NCBI RefSeq assembly: GCF_001830555.1
Contig: NZ_MIAM01000063.1
Span: 1 to 64,000 of the forward strand
Source of the DNA: Sphingopyxis sp. RIFCSPHIGHO2_12_FULL_65_19
GTDB lineage: Bacteria > Pseudomonadota > Alphaproteobacteria > Sphingomonadales > Sphingomonadaceae
Length of the DNA: 64,000 nt
Direction of reading: 5' to 3'
The notes below the pieces were generated by a model, which was not told where the DNA came from, did not search any database, and saw nothing but the letters and a program-made list of their open reading frames with translations. The first letter of the stretch is position 1. Every line of letters begins with the position of its first letter. Made by a program: the position numbers and the translations under genes. Positions 15,364 through 25,845 of the stretch are shown here, one piece after another.

Positions 15364-17409
15364 ATGGGCGGGAGCTTCAACGTGACCCCGACCAAATTGC
15401 TCATCGGCCAGATCCTTGTCGTGTTCGCAATCGTGATCGCGGGCCTCTGGGCGGCGACCCAATGGGCGGCGGCGATGCTCGCCTACCAGCCCGAACTTGG
15501 TCCGGCCTGGTTCATGGCTGGAAGCACGCCGGTCTATCGTCCCTGGGCGCTCTTCCCCTGGTGGTATCACTACGATGCCTATGCGCCGCATGTTTTCGAC
15601 AAGGCCGGCGCGCTCGCCGGCGCGAGCGGTTTCATCGGCTGCGGCGCGGCGATCGCAGGCTCGCTCTGGCGCGCGCGGCAGTCGCGTCACGTCACCACCT
15701 ATGGTTCGGCGCGCTGGGCCAGGCCGAACGAGATCGAGCGGGCCGGCCTTTACGGTGATGCCGGCGTATTCCTGGGCCGCTCGCGCGGCCGCTATCTCCG
15801 GCATGACGGCCCCGAACATATCATGGCGTTCGCGCCAACCCGTTCGGGCAAGGGCGTCGGGCTGGTCATACCGACACTGCTTGGCTGGACCGGCAGCGCC
15901 GTGGTTCACGACATCAAGGGCGAGAACTGGCAGCTCACCGCCGGCTGGCGCGCGCGCTTCTCCCACGTCCTGCTGTTCAATCCGACCGATCCCGCTTCCG
16001 CCAAATACAACCCGCTGCTGGAGGTCCGGCGCGGCGAGCATGAGGTCCGCGACGTCCAGAACATCGCCGACATCCTGGTCGATCCCGAAGGCGCGCTCGA
16101 ACGGCGCAACCACTGGGAGAAAACCTCCCATTCGCTCCTGGTCGGCGCGATCCTCCACGTCCTTTATGCGGAGGAAGAAAAGACGCTCGCACGGGTAGCC
16201 ACATTCCTGTCGGACCCGCAGCGGCCGTTCACCGCCACGCTCCGGCGGATGATGACCACCAATCACCTCGGCACGAAGGATGCGCCGCAGATCCATCCCG
16301 TCGTCGCCTCGGCGGCGCGCGAGGTGCTCAACAAGAGCGAGAACGAGCGCAGCGGCGTCCTCTCCACCGCAATGTCGTTTCTCGGGCTCTATCGCGACCC
16401 GACCGTCGCCGCGGTGACATCGCGCTGCGACTGGCGGATCGCCGATCTCGTCGAGGCCGGCCATCCGGTCTCGCTCTACCTTGTCATCCCGCCATCGGAC
16501 ATCAGCCGCACCAAGCCGCTGGTGCGGTTGGTGCTCAACCAGATCGGCCGCCGCCTCACCGAAAAGCTCGATGCCGATCCCGCCAGGGCGGGCAAGCACA
16601 AGCTCCTGATGATGCTCGACGAGTTCCCGGCATTGGGGCGGCTCGACTTCTTCGAGACCAGTCTTGCCTTTCTCGCGGGCTATGGAGTGCGCGCCTTCCT
16701 GATCGCGCAGTCCTTGAACCAGATCGAGAAGGCTTATGGCGAGCACAACTCGATCCTCGACAACTGCCATGTCCGCGTCGCGTTTGCGACCAACGACGAG
16801 CGCACGGCGCGGCGGATTTCGGACGCGCTCGGCATCGCCACCGAACAGCGCGCGATGCGCAACTATGCCGGCCACCGGCTCGCGCCCTGGCTGGCGCACG
16901 TCATGGTCAGCCGGCAGGAGACCGCCCGGCCACTCCTGACCACCGGCGAGGTGATGCAGCTCCCGCCCAAGGATGAGCTTGTCCTTGTCTCCGGCATGGC
17001 CCCGATCCGCGCGAGGAAGCTGCGCTATTACGAGGACCGCAATTTCCGCGAGCGGATCGCACCGCCGCCGCAGCCCGCGCCCGGAGACTATCCCGACCGG
17101 CCGCAGGCACGCCCCAACGACTGGAGCGGACTGGTCCGCGCGCCCGATACCCGGCTCGGCAAGCCCGATGACGATGCGAAGGCGGATGAGGACGGCGGCT
17201 TGCAACAGCAGCGCCACCCCGGCCTCGGCGAAGAACCCGCCAAAAAACCCGAGCCGCCAAAGCAGCTCGACCTGCTCGGCCTGGACAGCGACGACACCGA
17301 CACGATCGCCGACAAGCACGCGATGGACCGCGCCGGCGCCACCGGCACGCTGATCCGCGCTCACGCGATCAATCAGGGTCGCAGCGCCGACATGCTGCCG
17401 GACTTCTGA
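15364..17409 (+). CDS. traG: Type IV coupling protein VirD4/TraG
   Basis: HIMAFAPTRSGKGVGLVIPTLLGW Walker A; LLMMLDEFPALGRLDFFETSLAFLAGYGVRAFLIAQSLNQIEKAYG. Confidence 0.96.
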   Translation: MGGSFNVTPTKLLIGQILVVFAIVIAGLWAATQWAAAMLAYQPELGPAWFMAGSTPVYRPWALFPWWYHYDAYAPHVFDKAGALAGASGFIGCGAAIAGSLWRARQSRHVTTYGSARWARPNEIERAGLYGDAGVFLGRSRGRYLRHDGPEHIMAFAPTRSGKGVGLVIPTLLGWTGSAVVHDIKGENWQLTAGWRARFSHVLLFNPTDPASAKYNPLLEVRRGEHEVRDVQNIADILVDPEGALERRNHWEKTSHSLLVGAILHVLYAEEEKTLARVATFLSDPQRPFTATLRRMMTTNHLGTKDAPQIHPVVASAAREVLNKSENERSGVLSTAMSFLGLYRDPTVAAVTSRCDWRIADLVEAGHPVSLYLVIPPSDISRTKPLVRLVLNQIGRRLTEKLDADPARAGKHKLLMMLDEFPALGRLDFFETSLAFLAGYGVRAFLIAQSLNQIEKAYGEHNSILDNCHVRVAFATNDERTARRISDALGIATEQRAMRNYAGHRLAPWLAHVMVSRQETARPLLTTGEVMQLPPKDELVLVSGMAPIRARKLRYYEDRNFRERIAPPPQPAPGDYPDRPQARPNDWSGLVRAPDTRLGKPDDDAKADEDGGLQQQRHPGLGEEPAKKPEPPKQLDLLGLDSDDTDTIADKHAMDRAGATGTLIRAHAINQGRSADMLPDF

Positions 17410-17411
17410 CA

Positions 17412-17837
17412 ATGGCCGCGATCAAACCCAACCGCGTCCGCTACCAGCTCTTCCTGCCCGAAGATCTGAGCCACCGCTTCGAGGCGCTGGCGAGCCAGCC
17501 CGGCGCGTCCAAATCGGCGATCCTCACCGACGCGCTCACCGCCTGGCTCAACCGGCAGGCGGCGAGCGAGCTGGAGAACAAGTTCAGCCAGCGGCTCGAT
17601 CGCATGTCGCTCGCGCTGGGGCGTGTCGAGCGTGACGGGCATGTGCTGCTCGAGAGCCTGGCGCTGTTCATCCGCTATGAACTGATGGTGCAGGCCCCTT
17701 TGGCCGAAGCCGACGAAGCGGCGCGTGCGATCGGCCGAGACCGCTTCGAGGCGTTCATTGCCCGCGTCGGCGAAGCGCTCGCCAGCGGCCAGCGCACGCT
17801 TGCTGCCTCCGCGAAAGACAATGGAGGTGGGCGATGA
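17412..17837 (+). CDS. CopG/RHH-family protein
   Basis: RVRYQLFLPEDLSHRFEALASQPGASKSAILTDALTAWLNR; located between traG and trbB. Confidence 0.8.
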   Translation: MAAIKPNRVRYQLFLPEDLSHRFEALASQPGASKSAILTDALTAWLNRQAASELENKFSQRLDRMSLALGRVERDGHVLLESLALFIRYELMVQAPLAEADEAARAIGRDRFEAFIARVGEALASGQRTLAASAKDNGGGR

Positions 17838-18856
17838 GCGACACGCTTTTCGGCTCCGATAATTCCGCAGGGCGTCGGCGCGCGATGCTGCGCACCGCGA
17901 TGGGGCCGACCATCGCCGCAGCGCTGGCCGATCCGGTGGTCATCGAGATCATGGTGAACCCGGACGGCGTGTTGCGCCTTGATCGACTCGGCGAAGGCCG
18001 GATCGATACCGGCACCAAATATGAGCCCGCGCAGGTCGAGCGGATCATCCGCCTGGTTGCCAGCCACGCACGGACAGAGGTTCATGGCAATGCGCCGATC
18101 GTGTCAGCCGAGCTGCCACCGCACGGCGAAGGCGCGGGCGAGCGGTTCGAGGGTATCCTGCCGCCGGTCAGCCTCGCGCCGTGCTTCTCGATCCGCAAGC
18201 CCGCGGCGCGCATCTACACTTTGCTCGACTATGTGCGGGACGGCATCATGCTCGCCGACACGGCGCGACTGCTGTCGATGGCCGTGGTCGAGCGCAAGAA
18301 CATCCTGGTCGCGGGTGGCACCAGTTCGGGCAAGACGACGCTTGCCAACGCGCTGCTCGCCGAGATGGCGCACCTCGATGAACGCGTCATCATCATTGAA
18401 GACACGCGTGAGTTGCAATGCGCCGCGCCCGACGTGGTGGGGCTGCGCACGCGTACGATTGGCACTGCCGGAGCCGGCGGCGTCACGATGGCTGATCTTG
18501 TCCGCTCGACATTGCGGCTCCGCCCCGATCGCATCGTCGTTGGCGAGGTGCGCGGGCGCGAAGCGCTCGACATGCTCAAAGCCTGGAACACCGGGCATCC
18601 GGGCGGCATCGCAACCGTCCACGCCAATTCGGCAGTGTCGGCGCTCTACCGGCTCGAGCAGCTCGTGCAGGAAAGCGTCGTCACCGTTCCGCGCCGGCTG
18701 ATCGCCGACGCCATCGACATGATCGTGTTCATCGCCGGGCGCGGCCTCGCGCGCCGCGTCGACACGATCGCGCGCGTCGCCGGCCTCGATCCCGACGGCG
18801 GCTACGCCGTCCTCGACCTTACTCCCGACCACGCCCTCGAACCCCAAGGAGAATGA
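17834..18856 (+). CDS. trbB: P-type conjugative transfer ATPase TrbB
   Basis: NILVAGGTSSGKTTLANALLAEM; VVGEVRGREALDMLKAWNTGHPGGIATVHANS. Confidence 0.96.
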   Translation: MSDTLFGSDNSAGRRRAMLRTAMGPTIAAALADPVVIEIMVNPDGVLRLDRLGEGRIDTGTKYEPAQVERIIRLVASHARTEVHGNAPIVSAELPPHGEGAGERFEGILPPVSLAPCFSIRKPAARIYTLLDYVRDGIMLADTARLLSMAVVERKNILVAGGTSSGKTTLANALLAEMAHLDERVIIIEDTRELQCAAPDVVGLRTRTIGTAGAGGVTMADLVRSTLRLRPDRIVVGEVRGREALDMLKAWNTGHPGGIATVHANSAVSALYRLEQLVQESVVTVPRRLIADAIDMIVFIAGRGLARRVDTIARVAGLDPDGGYAVLDLTPDHALEPQGE

Positions 18857-19206
18857 CCATGCGCTTGTCCCGTATTCCTGCCCGTATTCCCGATCGTCGG
18901 AGCATCTTCCTCACCGGCGCCGCCATCGGCCTCGGGCTTGCGCTCGCCGCCACCGCGCAGGCCGCCGGCTCGGGCATGCCGTGGGAGGAACCGCTTCAGC
19001 AGGTCCTCGAATCGGTCCAGGGTCCTGTCGCCAAGATCGTCGCGGTGATCATCATCATCGTCACCGGTTTGACGCTCGCGTTCGGCGAGACGGCAGGCGG
19101 GTTCCGGCGCCTCATCCAGATCATCTTCGGCCTGTCGATCGCGTTTGCGGCGTCGAGCTTCTTCCTCAGCTTCTTCAGCTTCGGCGGCGGGGCGCTCATC
19201 TCGTGA
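18853..19206 (+). CDS. trbC: Conjugal transfer pilin TrbC
   Basis: Signal plus MPWEEPLQQVLESVQGPVAKIVAVIIIIVTGLTLAFGE; gene order. Confidence 0.93.
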   Translation: MTMRLSRIPARIPDRRSIFLTGAAIGLGLALAATAQAAGSGMPWEEPLQQVLESVQGPVAKIVAVIIIIVTGLTLAFGETAGGFRRLIQIIFGLSIAFAASSFFLSFFSFGGGALIS

Positions 19207-19487
19207 ACGCGCCAAATTCCTATGGCGCCAGCCATATCGAGGGGTTCGAGGCGCCGATGCACCGCGCGCTTGCCGAGCCGATCCTGCTTGGCGGGGCGCC
19301 GCGAGCGATCGCGATCGTCAATGGTACGATCGCGGCCGCGCTCGGACTCGGTCTCCAGCAGTGGATCGCCGGGCTGGCCATGTGGGCGTTCGGGCACACT
19401 CTCGCGGTGTTCGCCGCCAAGCGCGATCCCGACTTCGCCCCGGTCCTTGTCCGCCACCTTCGCCAGAAGGGGCATCTGTCATGCTGA
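19203..19487 (+). CDS. trbD: Conjugal transfer protein TrbD (GTG start)
   Basis: EAPMHRALAEPILLGGAPRAIAIVNGTIAAALGLGLQQW; overlaps trbC stop. Confidence 0.92.
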   Translation: MNAPNSYGASHIEGFEAPMHRALAEPILLGGAPRAIAIVNGTIAAALGLGLQQWIAGLAMWAFGHTLAVFAAKRDPDFAPVLVRHLRQKGHLSC

Positions 19488-21949
19488 ATCTGCGCGAATA
19501 CCGTCAGAAGGCCGACCGGCTCGCCGATCATCTTCCATGGGCGGCGCTTGTCGCGCCCGGCGTGGTGCTCAACAAGGACGGCAGCTTTTTGCGCGTCCTC
19601 AGGTTCCGCGGCCCCGATCTAGAATCCGCCACCGAAGCCGAGCTTGTCGCCGCCTGCGCGCGGGCGAACAATGTCCTGAAGCGCTTCGGCTCGGGCTGGG
19701 CACTCCATTTCGAGGCCGAGCGGCGCGAAGCGCTGGGTTATCCCGACAGCAGCTTTCCCGATGCGGCGTCGTGGCTGGTCGATGAGGAACGGCGCGCGGC
19801 GTTCGAAAGCGCGGGCGCGCATTTCGAGAGCCGCTATTATCTGACGCTCACCCTCCTGCCTCCGCCCGATCAGGCGGACACGGCGGGCCGAGCGCTGATC
19901 GAGCGCAGCGACGACGCGAAGGGCCGCGACTGGCGACAAGCGCTTGCCGGCTTCATCGCCGAGACGGATCGTGCGCTTGACCTGTTCAGAGGCTTCATGC
20001 CCGAGGTGCGCGCGCTCGGCGACAGCGAAATGCTGACCTTTCTCCACGGTGCGATCTCCGCGCGCCGCCATGTCGTCGCCGTGCCCGAAACGCCCATCTA
20101 TCTGGACGGGCTGCTCGCCGACACGCCGCTGACCGGCGGGCTCGAACCGATGCTCGGCGACGAGCATCTGCGGACGCTCACCATCCTCGGATTTCCGAAC
20201 GCGAGCCGTCCCGGCATCCTCGACGGACTCAACCATGAGGATTTTGGCTATCGCTGGGTGACGCGCTTCATTGCGCTCGACAAGACCGACGCAACCAAAG
20301 CGCTCACTCGCCTGCGGCGGCAGTGGTTCAACAAGCGCAAGTCGATCACCGCGCTGCTGCGCGAAGTCATCTACAACCAGCCGGTCCAGCTTCTCGACAG
20401 CGATGCCGACAACAAGGTGGTCGATGCCGACCTCGCCTTGCAGGCGCTCGGCGGCGATCATGTCGCGTTCGGCTATCTGACGACGACGATCACCGTTGCC
20501 GATATCGACCGCGCCCGCGTCGAGGAAAAGGTCCGCGCGGTCGAGCGCATCGTCAACGGGCTCGGCTTCACCTGCATCCGCGAGGGCATGAATGTGGTCG
20601 AGGCGTGGCTGTCGAGCCTGCCGGGCCATGTCTATGCGAACGTCCGGCAACCGATCGTCCACACCCTGAATCTCGCGCATCTCATGCCGCTGTCCTCGGT
20701 ATGGGCAGGACCGGCGCGTAATCCGCACCTCGACGGTCCGCCGCTGCTTTATGCGGAAACCAGCGGCTCGACGCCGTTCCGTCTCAGCACGCATGTCGGC
20801 GACGTCGGTCATATGCTGATCGTCGGACCCACCGGGGCCGGAAAGTCGGTGCTGCTCGCAATGCTCGCGCTTCAGTTCCGGCGATATCCAGACTCCCAGG
20901 TCTATGTCTTCGACAAGGGATTTTCGGCGCGCGCGGCCGTGCTGGCGATGGGCGGCGCGCATCACGCGCTCGGGCTTGGCGGTGAGAGCGGTCATGCCGA
21001 TGACGTGGGCGGGCGAACGATCGCCTTCCAGCCGCTGCGCCACATCGATCGCTCCAACGCACGCGCCTGGGCGACCGAATGGATCGGCGCGCTGCTCGCC
21101 CATGAGAAAGTACTGGTCACACCCGAGATCAAGGAGGCCGTCTGGTCGGCGCTCACCAATCTCGCGACCGCCCCGATCGAGGAACGCACGCTCACCGGCC
21201 TGTCGCTGCTGCTGCAATCGGCACCGCTGCGATCGGCGCTCGCGCCCTATACGCTCGAAGGATCGTTCGGCCGCCTGCTCGACGCCGCCGAAGACGATCT
21301 AGCGATCGCCGACGTGCAGTGCTTCGAGACTGAAGCGCTGATGGGGCAGGCGGGCGTCGTTGCGCCCGTGCTGACCTACCTGTTCCATCGTCTCGAGGAG
21401 CGCTTCACCGGGCGGCCGACGCTTCTCGTACTGGATGAAGCCTGGGTGTTCCTCGACCACCCGCTGTTCGCCGCGCGCATCCGTGAGTGGCTGAAGGTGC
21501 TGCGCAAGAAGAACGTCAGCGTCGTGTTCGCGACACAGAGCCTAGCCGATATCGCCGACAGCACGATCGCGCCGGCCATCATCGAAAGCTGTCCGCAGCG
21601 CATCTTGCTGCCCAATGATCGGGCGATCGAGCCGCAGGGCCAGACGGTCTACGTCCGCTTCGGTCTCAACGCGCGCCAGATCGAACTGGTCAGCCGCGCG
21701 ACGCCCAAGCGGCAATATTATCTGCAATCAGCGCGCGGCAACCGGCTGTTCGAGCTTGGGCTAGGCCCGATCGCGCTGGCGTTGTGCGGCGCGTCCGATC
21801 CCGACAGCCAGAAGCGCATAGACGCGGTGCTGGCCGAAAAGGGCCAGGCCGACTTCGCCGCGACCTTTCTCTCCCAAGCCGGCCTCGATTGGGCGGCCGA
21901 CCTGCTTGGGCGTCACCCTGCCGCCCGCCCCCCAGAAGACAAGGAGTAA
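19481..21949 (+). CDS. trbE: Conjugal transfer ATPase TrbE
   Basis: MLNLREYRQKADRLADHLPWAALVAPGVVLNKDGSF; HMLIVGPTGAGKSVLLAMLALQFRRY. Confidence 0.96.
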   Translation: MLNLREYRQKADRLADHLPWAALVAPGVVLNKDGSFLRVLRFRGPDLESATEAELVAACARANNVLKRFGSGWALHFEAERREALGYPDSSFPDAASWLVDEERRAAFESAGAHFESRYYLTLTLLPPPDQADTAGRALIERSDDAKGRDWRQALAGFIAETDRALDLFRGFMPEVRALGDSEMLTFLHGAISARRHVVAVPETPIYLDGLLADTPLTGGLEPMLGDEHLRTLTILGFPNASRPGILDGLNHEDFGYRWVTRFIALDKTDATKALTRLRRQWFNKRKSITALLREVIYNQPVQLLDSDADNKVVDADLALQALGGDHVAFGYLTTTITVADIDRARVEEKVRAVERIVNGLGFTCIREGMNVVEAWLSSLPGHVYANVRQPIVHTLNLAHLMPLSSVWAGPARNPHLDGPPLLYAETSGSTPFRLSTHVGDVGHMLIVGPTGAGKSVLLAMLALQFRRYPDSQVYVFDKGFSARAAVLAMGGAHHALGLGGESGHADDVGGRTIAFQPLRHIDRSNARAWATEWIGALLAHEKVLVTPEIKEAVWSALTNLATAPIEERTLTGLSLLLQSAPLRSALAPYTLEGSFGRLLDAAEDDLAIADVQCFETEALMGQAGVVAPVLTYLFHRLEERFTGRPTLLVLDEAWVFLDHPLFAARIREWLKVLRKKNVSVVFATQSLADIADSTIAPAIIESCPQRILLPNDRAIEPQGQTVYVRFGLNARQIELVSRATPKRQYYLQSARGNRLFELGLGPIALALCGASDPDSQKRIDAVLAEKGQADFAATFLSQAGLDWAADLLGRHPAARPPEDKE

Positions 21950-21955
21950 TTTCCC

Positions 21956-22708
21956 GTGCCCCGTATCCCTATCCGCAAATATGCGTGCCTCTCCGCTCTC
22001 GCGCTCGGCGCCGTCGGCTCGCTCGGTATCGGCATCGCGTTGACCTCGACGCCCGTCGCGGCCCAGCTCAGTGTGTTCGATCCATCGAACTATTCGCAAA
22101 ACCTGCTCACCGCCGCGCGCACGCTTGCCCAGATCAACAACCAGATCCAGAGTCTCCAGAACGAAGCGCAGATGCTGATCAACCAGGGCAAGAACCTGTC
22201 CCGGATCGATTTCCCGCAACTTCAGGAGCTTCGCCAGCGCCTCCAGCAGATCGACCAGCTCATGGGCCAGGCGCAGGGCGTCGACTTCCGCATCGATCAG
22301 CTCGACGAGCGCTTCCGCCAGCTCTACCCGCAGGAGTTCGATCAGGTGTTCCGCCGCGATCAGCGTGTGGCTCGCGCACGCGATCAACTCGATACCGCGA
22401 TGTCCGCGTTTCGCCAGACGATGGGGGTCCAGAACCGCATCGTCGACAACGTACGGAGCGACACGCAGGCGCTCGCCGACATCGTCGCGCGCAGCCAGGG
22501 CGCGGAAGGCTCGCTTCAGGCGCAGCAGGCCACGAACCAGCTTCTCGCGCTCACCGCCAAGCAGCAGCTCCAGCTTCAGCAAATGATGGCGGCGCAGTTC
22601 CGGGCGGAATCGGTCGAGCAGGCGCAGCGGGGCCAGATCGCGCGCGAGGCACGCGAGTCGACGCGCCGCTTCCTCGGCGACGGCAAGGCTTACACGCCAC
22701 GCCAATGA
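21956..22708 (+). CDS. trbJ: P-type conjugative transfer protein TrbJ
   Basis: VFDPSNYSQNLLTAARTLAQINNQIQSLQNEAQMLINQGKNL. Confidence 0.94.
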   Translation: MPRIPIRKYACLSALALGAVGSLGIGIALTSTPVAAQLSVFDPSNYSQNLLTAARTLAQINNQIQSLQNEAQMLINQGKNLSRIDFPQLQELRQRLQQIDQLMGQAQGVDFRIDQLDERFRQLYPQEFDQVFRRDQRVARARDQLDTAMSAFRQTMGVQNRIVDNVRSDTQALADIVARSQGAEGSLQAQQATNQLLALTAKQQLQLQQMMAAQFRAESVEQAQRGQIAREARESTRRFLGDGKAYTPRQ

Positions 22709-22843
22709 GCTGAGGCAGGCGAGGACCGCGCCCCCAGCTCCCCCCGGTCCGAACCTGTCTCGTCGCGGGGGCCGTAGGGCTTGCCCCTCTCATGGCCGCC
22801 GGTCCCCGCGACACCTTTCAACTTCAAGCAGGAACCCGCCCAT

Positions 22844-24151
22844 ATGGATGACCTGAATGTCATCGATCAGTTCATGGAGGCCTTCGCCTCCTACATCGAC
22901 AGCGGGTTCGGCCTGTTGGGCGGTGACGTCGGTTTCCTGACCACGATCCTGATCGGCATCGACATCACGCTCGCCGGGCTGTTCTGGGCGCTCGGCGGCG
23001 AAGACGACGTCATCGCCAAGTTCCTCAAAAAGATCCTCTATGTCGGCGTCTTCGCCCTGATCCTCAACAGCTTCTCGACACTGTCCGATATCATCTTTCG
23101 CAGCTTCGCCGGCCTCGGCCTCACCGCAGGGGGCAGCGCGATTACGGCTGACGATTTATTGCGACCCGGCAAGCTGGCCGGGACCGGCTTCGAGGCAGCA
23201 TGGCCGCTCCTCGAGCAGGCGAAGGAGTTGGTTGGCCCGATCGCCTTCTTCGACAATTTCATCGAGATCGCCGTGCTGGTGATCGCCTGGGTCGTCGTCA
23301 TCGCCGCCTTTTTCATCCTCGCGATCCAGCTTTTCATCACAATCCTCGAATTCAAGCTTACTTCGCTCGCCGGCTTCGTGCTCGTGCCCTTTGCGCTGTG
23401 GAACCGCACGTCGTTCCTCGCCGAACGGGTGCTCGGGAACGTCGTCAGTTCGGGCATCAAGGTCATGGTGCTCGCGGTCATCGTCGGCATCGGCTCTAAC
23501 TATTTCGCCGACTTCACCAGTGCGATCACCGGCGACGAGGTGTCGATCGAACAGGCCGTGTCGCTGATGCTCGCGAGCCTCGCGATCTTTGGCCTCTCCA
23601 TCTTCGGCCCGGGAATCGCATCCGGCCTCGTCGCCGGCGCGCCGCAGCTCGGCGCCGGATCGGTGATCGCCACTACCGTGCTTGCCGGCGGAGGTCTTGC
23701 GATGGCAGGCGCTGGCGCCGTCGGCGCGGCACGCGGTCTCGCGGGGGCCGGTCTCGGCGCGATCCGCGCCGGTACATCGATGGGGTCTGCCGCATCCACT
23801 GCCTACAAGCTCGGGCAGGAAACCTCGGGCTCGACCAGCGTCGGCGCGGGCCTCGGCGGCGTTGCGACCGCCATGCGCGGCGCGGCTGCCAACCGGATGA
23901 GCGGCGGTCTCGGCGTTAGCGCTGCCGCCGATCGTGGGCAGCGCGCCGCATGGGAAGCAGGAAGCACCCGTGCCGGCGGCGCCGCCCCCGCAGCCGCGCC
24001 GATAGGCGCAGCTGAAGGAACACCCGCCTGGGCGCAGAAGCTTCATGCCAGCCAGAATGCTCGCCACCGCCGCCAGATGGCGATCCACGCAATCCAGGGC
24101 GGCGACCGCGGCGGCGCTGGCGCCACTCCAGACATCAAGGAAAGGGACTGA
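22844..24151 (+). CDS. trbL: P-type conjugative transfer protein TrbL
   Basis: MDDLNVIDQFMEAFASYIDSGFGLLGGDVGFLTTILIGIDITLAGLFWALGGEDDVIAKFLKKILYVG. Confidence 0.95.
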   Translation: MDDLNVIDQFMEAFASYIDSGFGLLGGDVGFLTTILIGIDITLAGLFWALGGEDDVIAKFLKKILYVGVFALILNSFSTLSDIIFRSFAGLGLTAGGSAITADDLLRPGKLAGTGFEAAWPLLEQAKELVGPIAFFDNFIEIAVLVIAWVVVIAAFFILAIQLFITILEFKLTSLAGFVLVPFALWNRTSFLAERVLGNVVSSGIKVMVLAVIVGIGSNYFADFTSAITGDEVSIEQAVSLMLASLAIFGLSIFGPGIASGLVAGAPQLGAGSVIATTVLAGGGLAMAGAGAVGAARGLAGAGLGAIRAGTSMGSAASTAYKLGQETSGSTSVGAGLGGVATAMRGAAANRMSGGLGVSAAADRGQRAAWEAGSTRAGGAAPAAAPIGAAEGTPAWAQKLHASQNARHRRQMAIHAIQGGDRGGAGATPDIKERD

Positions 24152-24154
24152 GCG

Positions 24155-24997
24155 ATGAAATTTCGACGCGCATTGCAGCGCTATGGGCGAACGCCCGAAC
24201 CCGAGACACCCTACCAACGAGCGGGCCAGCTTTGGGATGAGCGTATCGGCTCGGCTCGCGCACAGGCGAAGAACTGGCGGCTGATGGCCTTCGGCGGCCT
24301 GTTCCTGACCACTGGTCTGTCGGGCGCGCTGGTCTGGCAATCGATGCAAAGCCGCGTCGTGCCCTATGTGGTCGAGGTCGATGCACTCGGGCAAGCACAG
24401 GCCGTCGCGCCTGCCGCCAAGGACTATCGGCCGACCGATCCGCAGATCGCATGGTTCCTCGGCCGGTTCATCACCGGCGTTCGAGCGCGCTCGCTCGATC
24501 CGGTATTGATGCGTGAAAACTGGCTATCAGCCTATGATTTCGCGACCGAACGTGCGTCACTGTTCCTCGGCGAATATGCCCGCACCTCCAATCCGTTCGC
24601 CGATGTCGGGCGCAAGACGGTTTCGGTGCAGGTGACGAGCGTCGTCCGCGCGTCGGATACGAGCTTCCAGGTCAAATGGACCGAGCAGCAATATGAGCGG
24701 GGAAGCCTCGCCAGCACGTCACGCTGGACGGCGATGCTCACGGTGAAGATCAAGCCGCCGCGCTTGGCCGATGTGCTCCGAAAAAACCCGCTCGGTCTCT
24801 ATGTTGACGCGATCGACTGGAGCCGCGAACTGGAAACGCCTCAGGACCGGCCGCCTTCGCCGCAACCATCGGCCGTGCCCGATCCCGCACAATCACTCCC
24901 GGTCGCGCCGCCCACCGACATTCCGCTGGGCTCGCCGCTCGATCCGACCCTTGCTCAACCCGCAGCCGCACCATCCCCCGAAAGGACCGACCAATGA
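24155..24997 (+). CDS. trbF: Conjugal transfer protein TrbF
   Basis: PYQRAGQLWDERIGSARAQAKNWRLMAFGGLFLTTGLSGALVWQS. Confidence 0.94.
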   Translation: MKFRRALQRYGRTPEPETPYQRAGQLWDERIGSARAQAKNWRLMAFGGLFLTTGLSGALVWQSMQSRVVPYVVEVDALGQAQAVAPAAKDYRPTDPQIAWFLGRFITGVRARSLDPVLMRENWLSAYDFATERASLFLGEYARTSNPFADVGRKTVSVQVTSVVRASDTSFQVKWTEQQYERGSLASTSRWTAMLTVKIKPPRLADVLRKNPLGLYVDAIDWSRELETPQDRPPSPQPSAVPDPAQSLPVAPPTDIPLGSPLDPTLAQPAAAPSPERTDQ

Positions 24998-25845
24998 TCC
25001 GTGCCCTCATCCTGGCGGCGAGCGCGATGGCGCTTGCCATGGGCGTCGCTGCGCAGAGCCGCGAACCCGCGTCACCCACCGCGCGCGTCACTGCCGCCAA
25101 CCGGGCGGCACTGCGCGAGCCGTCGAGCGCGGGATATATATATGCCGTCCAGGTCTATCCCTGGGCGGAAGGCGTGCTCTACCGGCTCTATGCCGCGCCC
25201 GAGCGCATCACCGACATTGCCTTGCAGCCGGGCGAAACGATTGTGTCCGTCGCCGCCGGCGACACCGTGCGCTGGACTGTCGGCGATACCACCAGCGGCA
25301 TCGGCGAAAGCAAGCGCGTGCACATCCTCGTCAAGCCGTTTTCGGCGGGCCTACGCACAAACCTTGTCATTGCTACCGATCGCCGGACCTACCATCTCCA
25401 GCTCGAAAGCACGCCCGCGACCGCGATGGCGGCGATCTCCTGGACCTATCCACATGACGAGCTGATCGCGCTCCGGCGTCAGCGCGATGCAGCCGTGGCG
25501 GCGACGCCGATCGCGTCGGGCCTCTCGGTCGAAAGCCTCAACTTCAACTATGCGATCTCGGGCGACAAGCCGGCCTGGCGGCCGCTGCGCGCGTTCGACG
25601 ATGGGCGGCAGACCTACATCGAGTTCTCGCCTGCGATCGCCGTGGGTGAGGCGCCCCCGCTGTTCGTGATTGGCGAGGATGGCGAGGCCCAGCTCGTCAA
25701 CTATCGCGTCGCCGGCCGCTATTATGTGGTCGACCGCCTGTTCGGTGTCGCCGAGCTGCGCCTTGGCGGCAAGAAACAGCAGATTGTCCGTATCACCGCC
25801 GCCCAGCCGAAGAGCCGGCAGCGCAAGGCCGGGAGGGGCGCGTGA
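24994..25845 (+). CDS. trbG: P-type conjugative transfer protein TrbG
   Basis: YAVQVYPWAEGVLYRLYAAPERITDIALQPGETIVSVAAGDTVRW. Confidence 0.94.
   Translation: MIRALILAASAMALAMGVAAQSREPASPTARVTAANRAALREPSSAGYIYAVQVYPWAEGVLYRLYAAPERITDIALQPGETIVSVAAGDTVRWTVGDTTSGIGESKRVHILVKPFSAGLRTNLVIATDRRTYHLQLESTPATAMAAISWTYPHDELIALRRQRDAAVAATPIASGLSVESLNFNYAISGDKPAWRPLRAFDDGRQTYIEFSPAIAVGEAPPLFVIGEDGEAQLVNYRVAGRYYVVDRLFGVAELRLGGKKQQIVRITAAQPKSRQRKAGRGA

Noticed and set aside
15142-17412. 756-aa reverse-strand ORF opposite traG
   Set aside because: High-GC antisense shadow ORF; traG on the plus strand has clear T4CP motifs and the antisense translation is low-complexity Arg/Asp/His-rich.
19619-21217. 532-aa reverse-strand ORF opposite trbE
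   Set aside because: Antisense shadow of a well-supported trbE.
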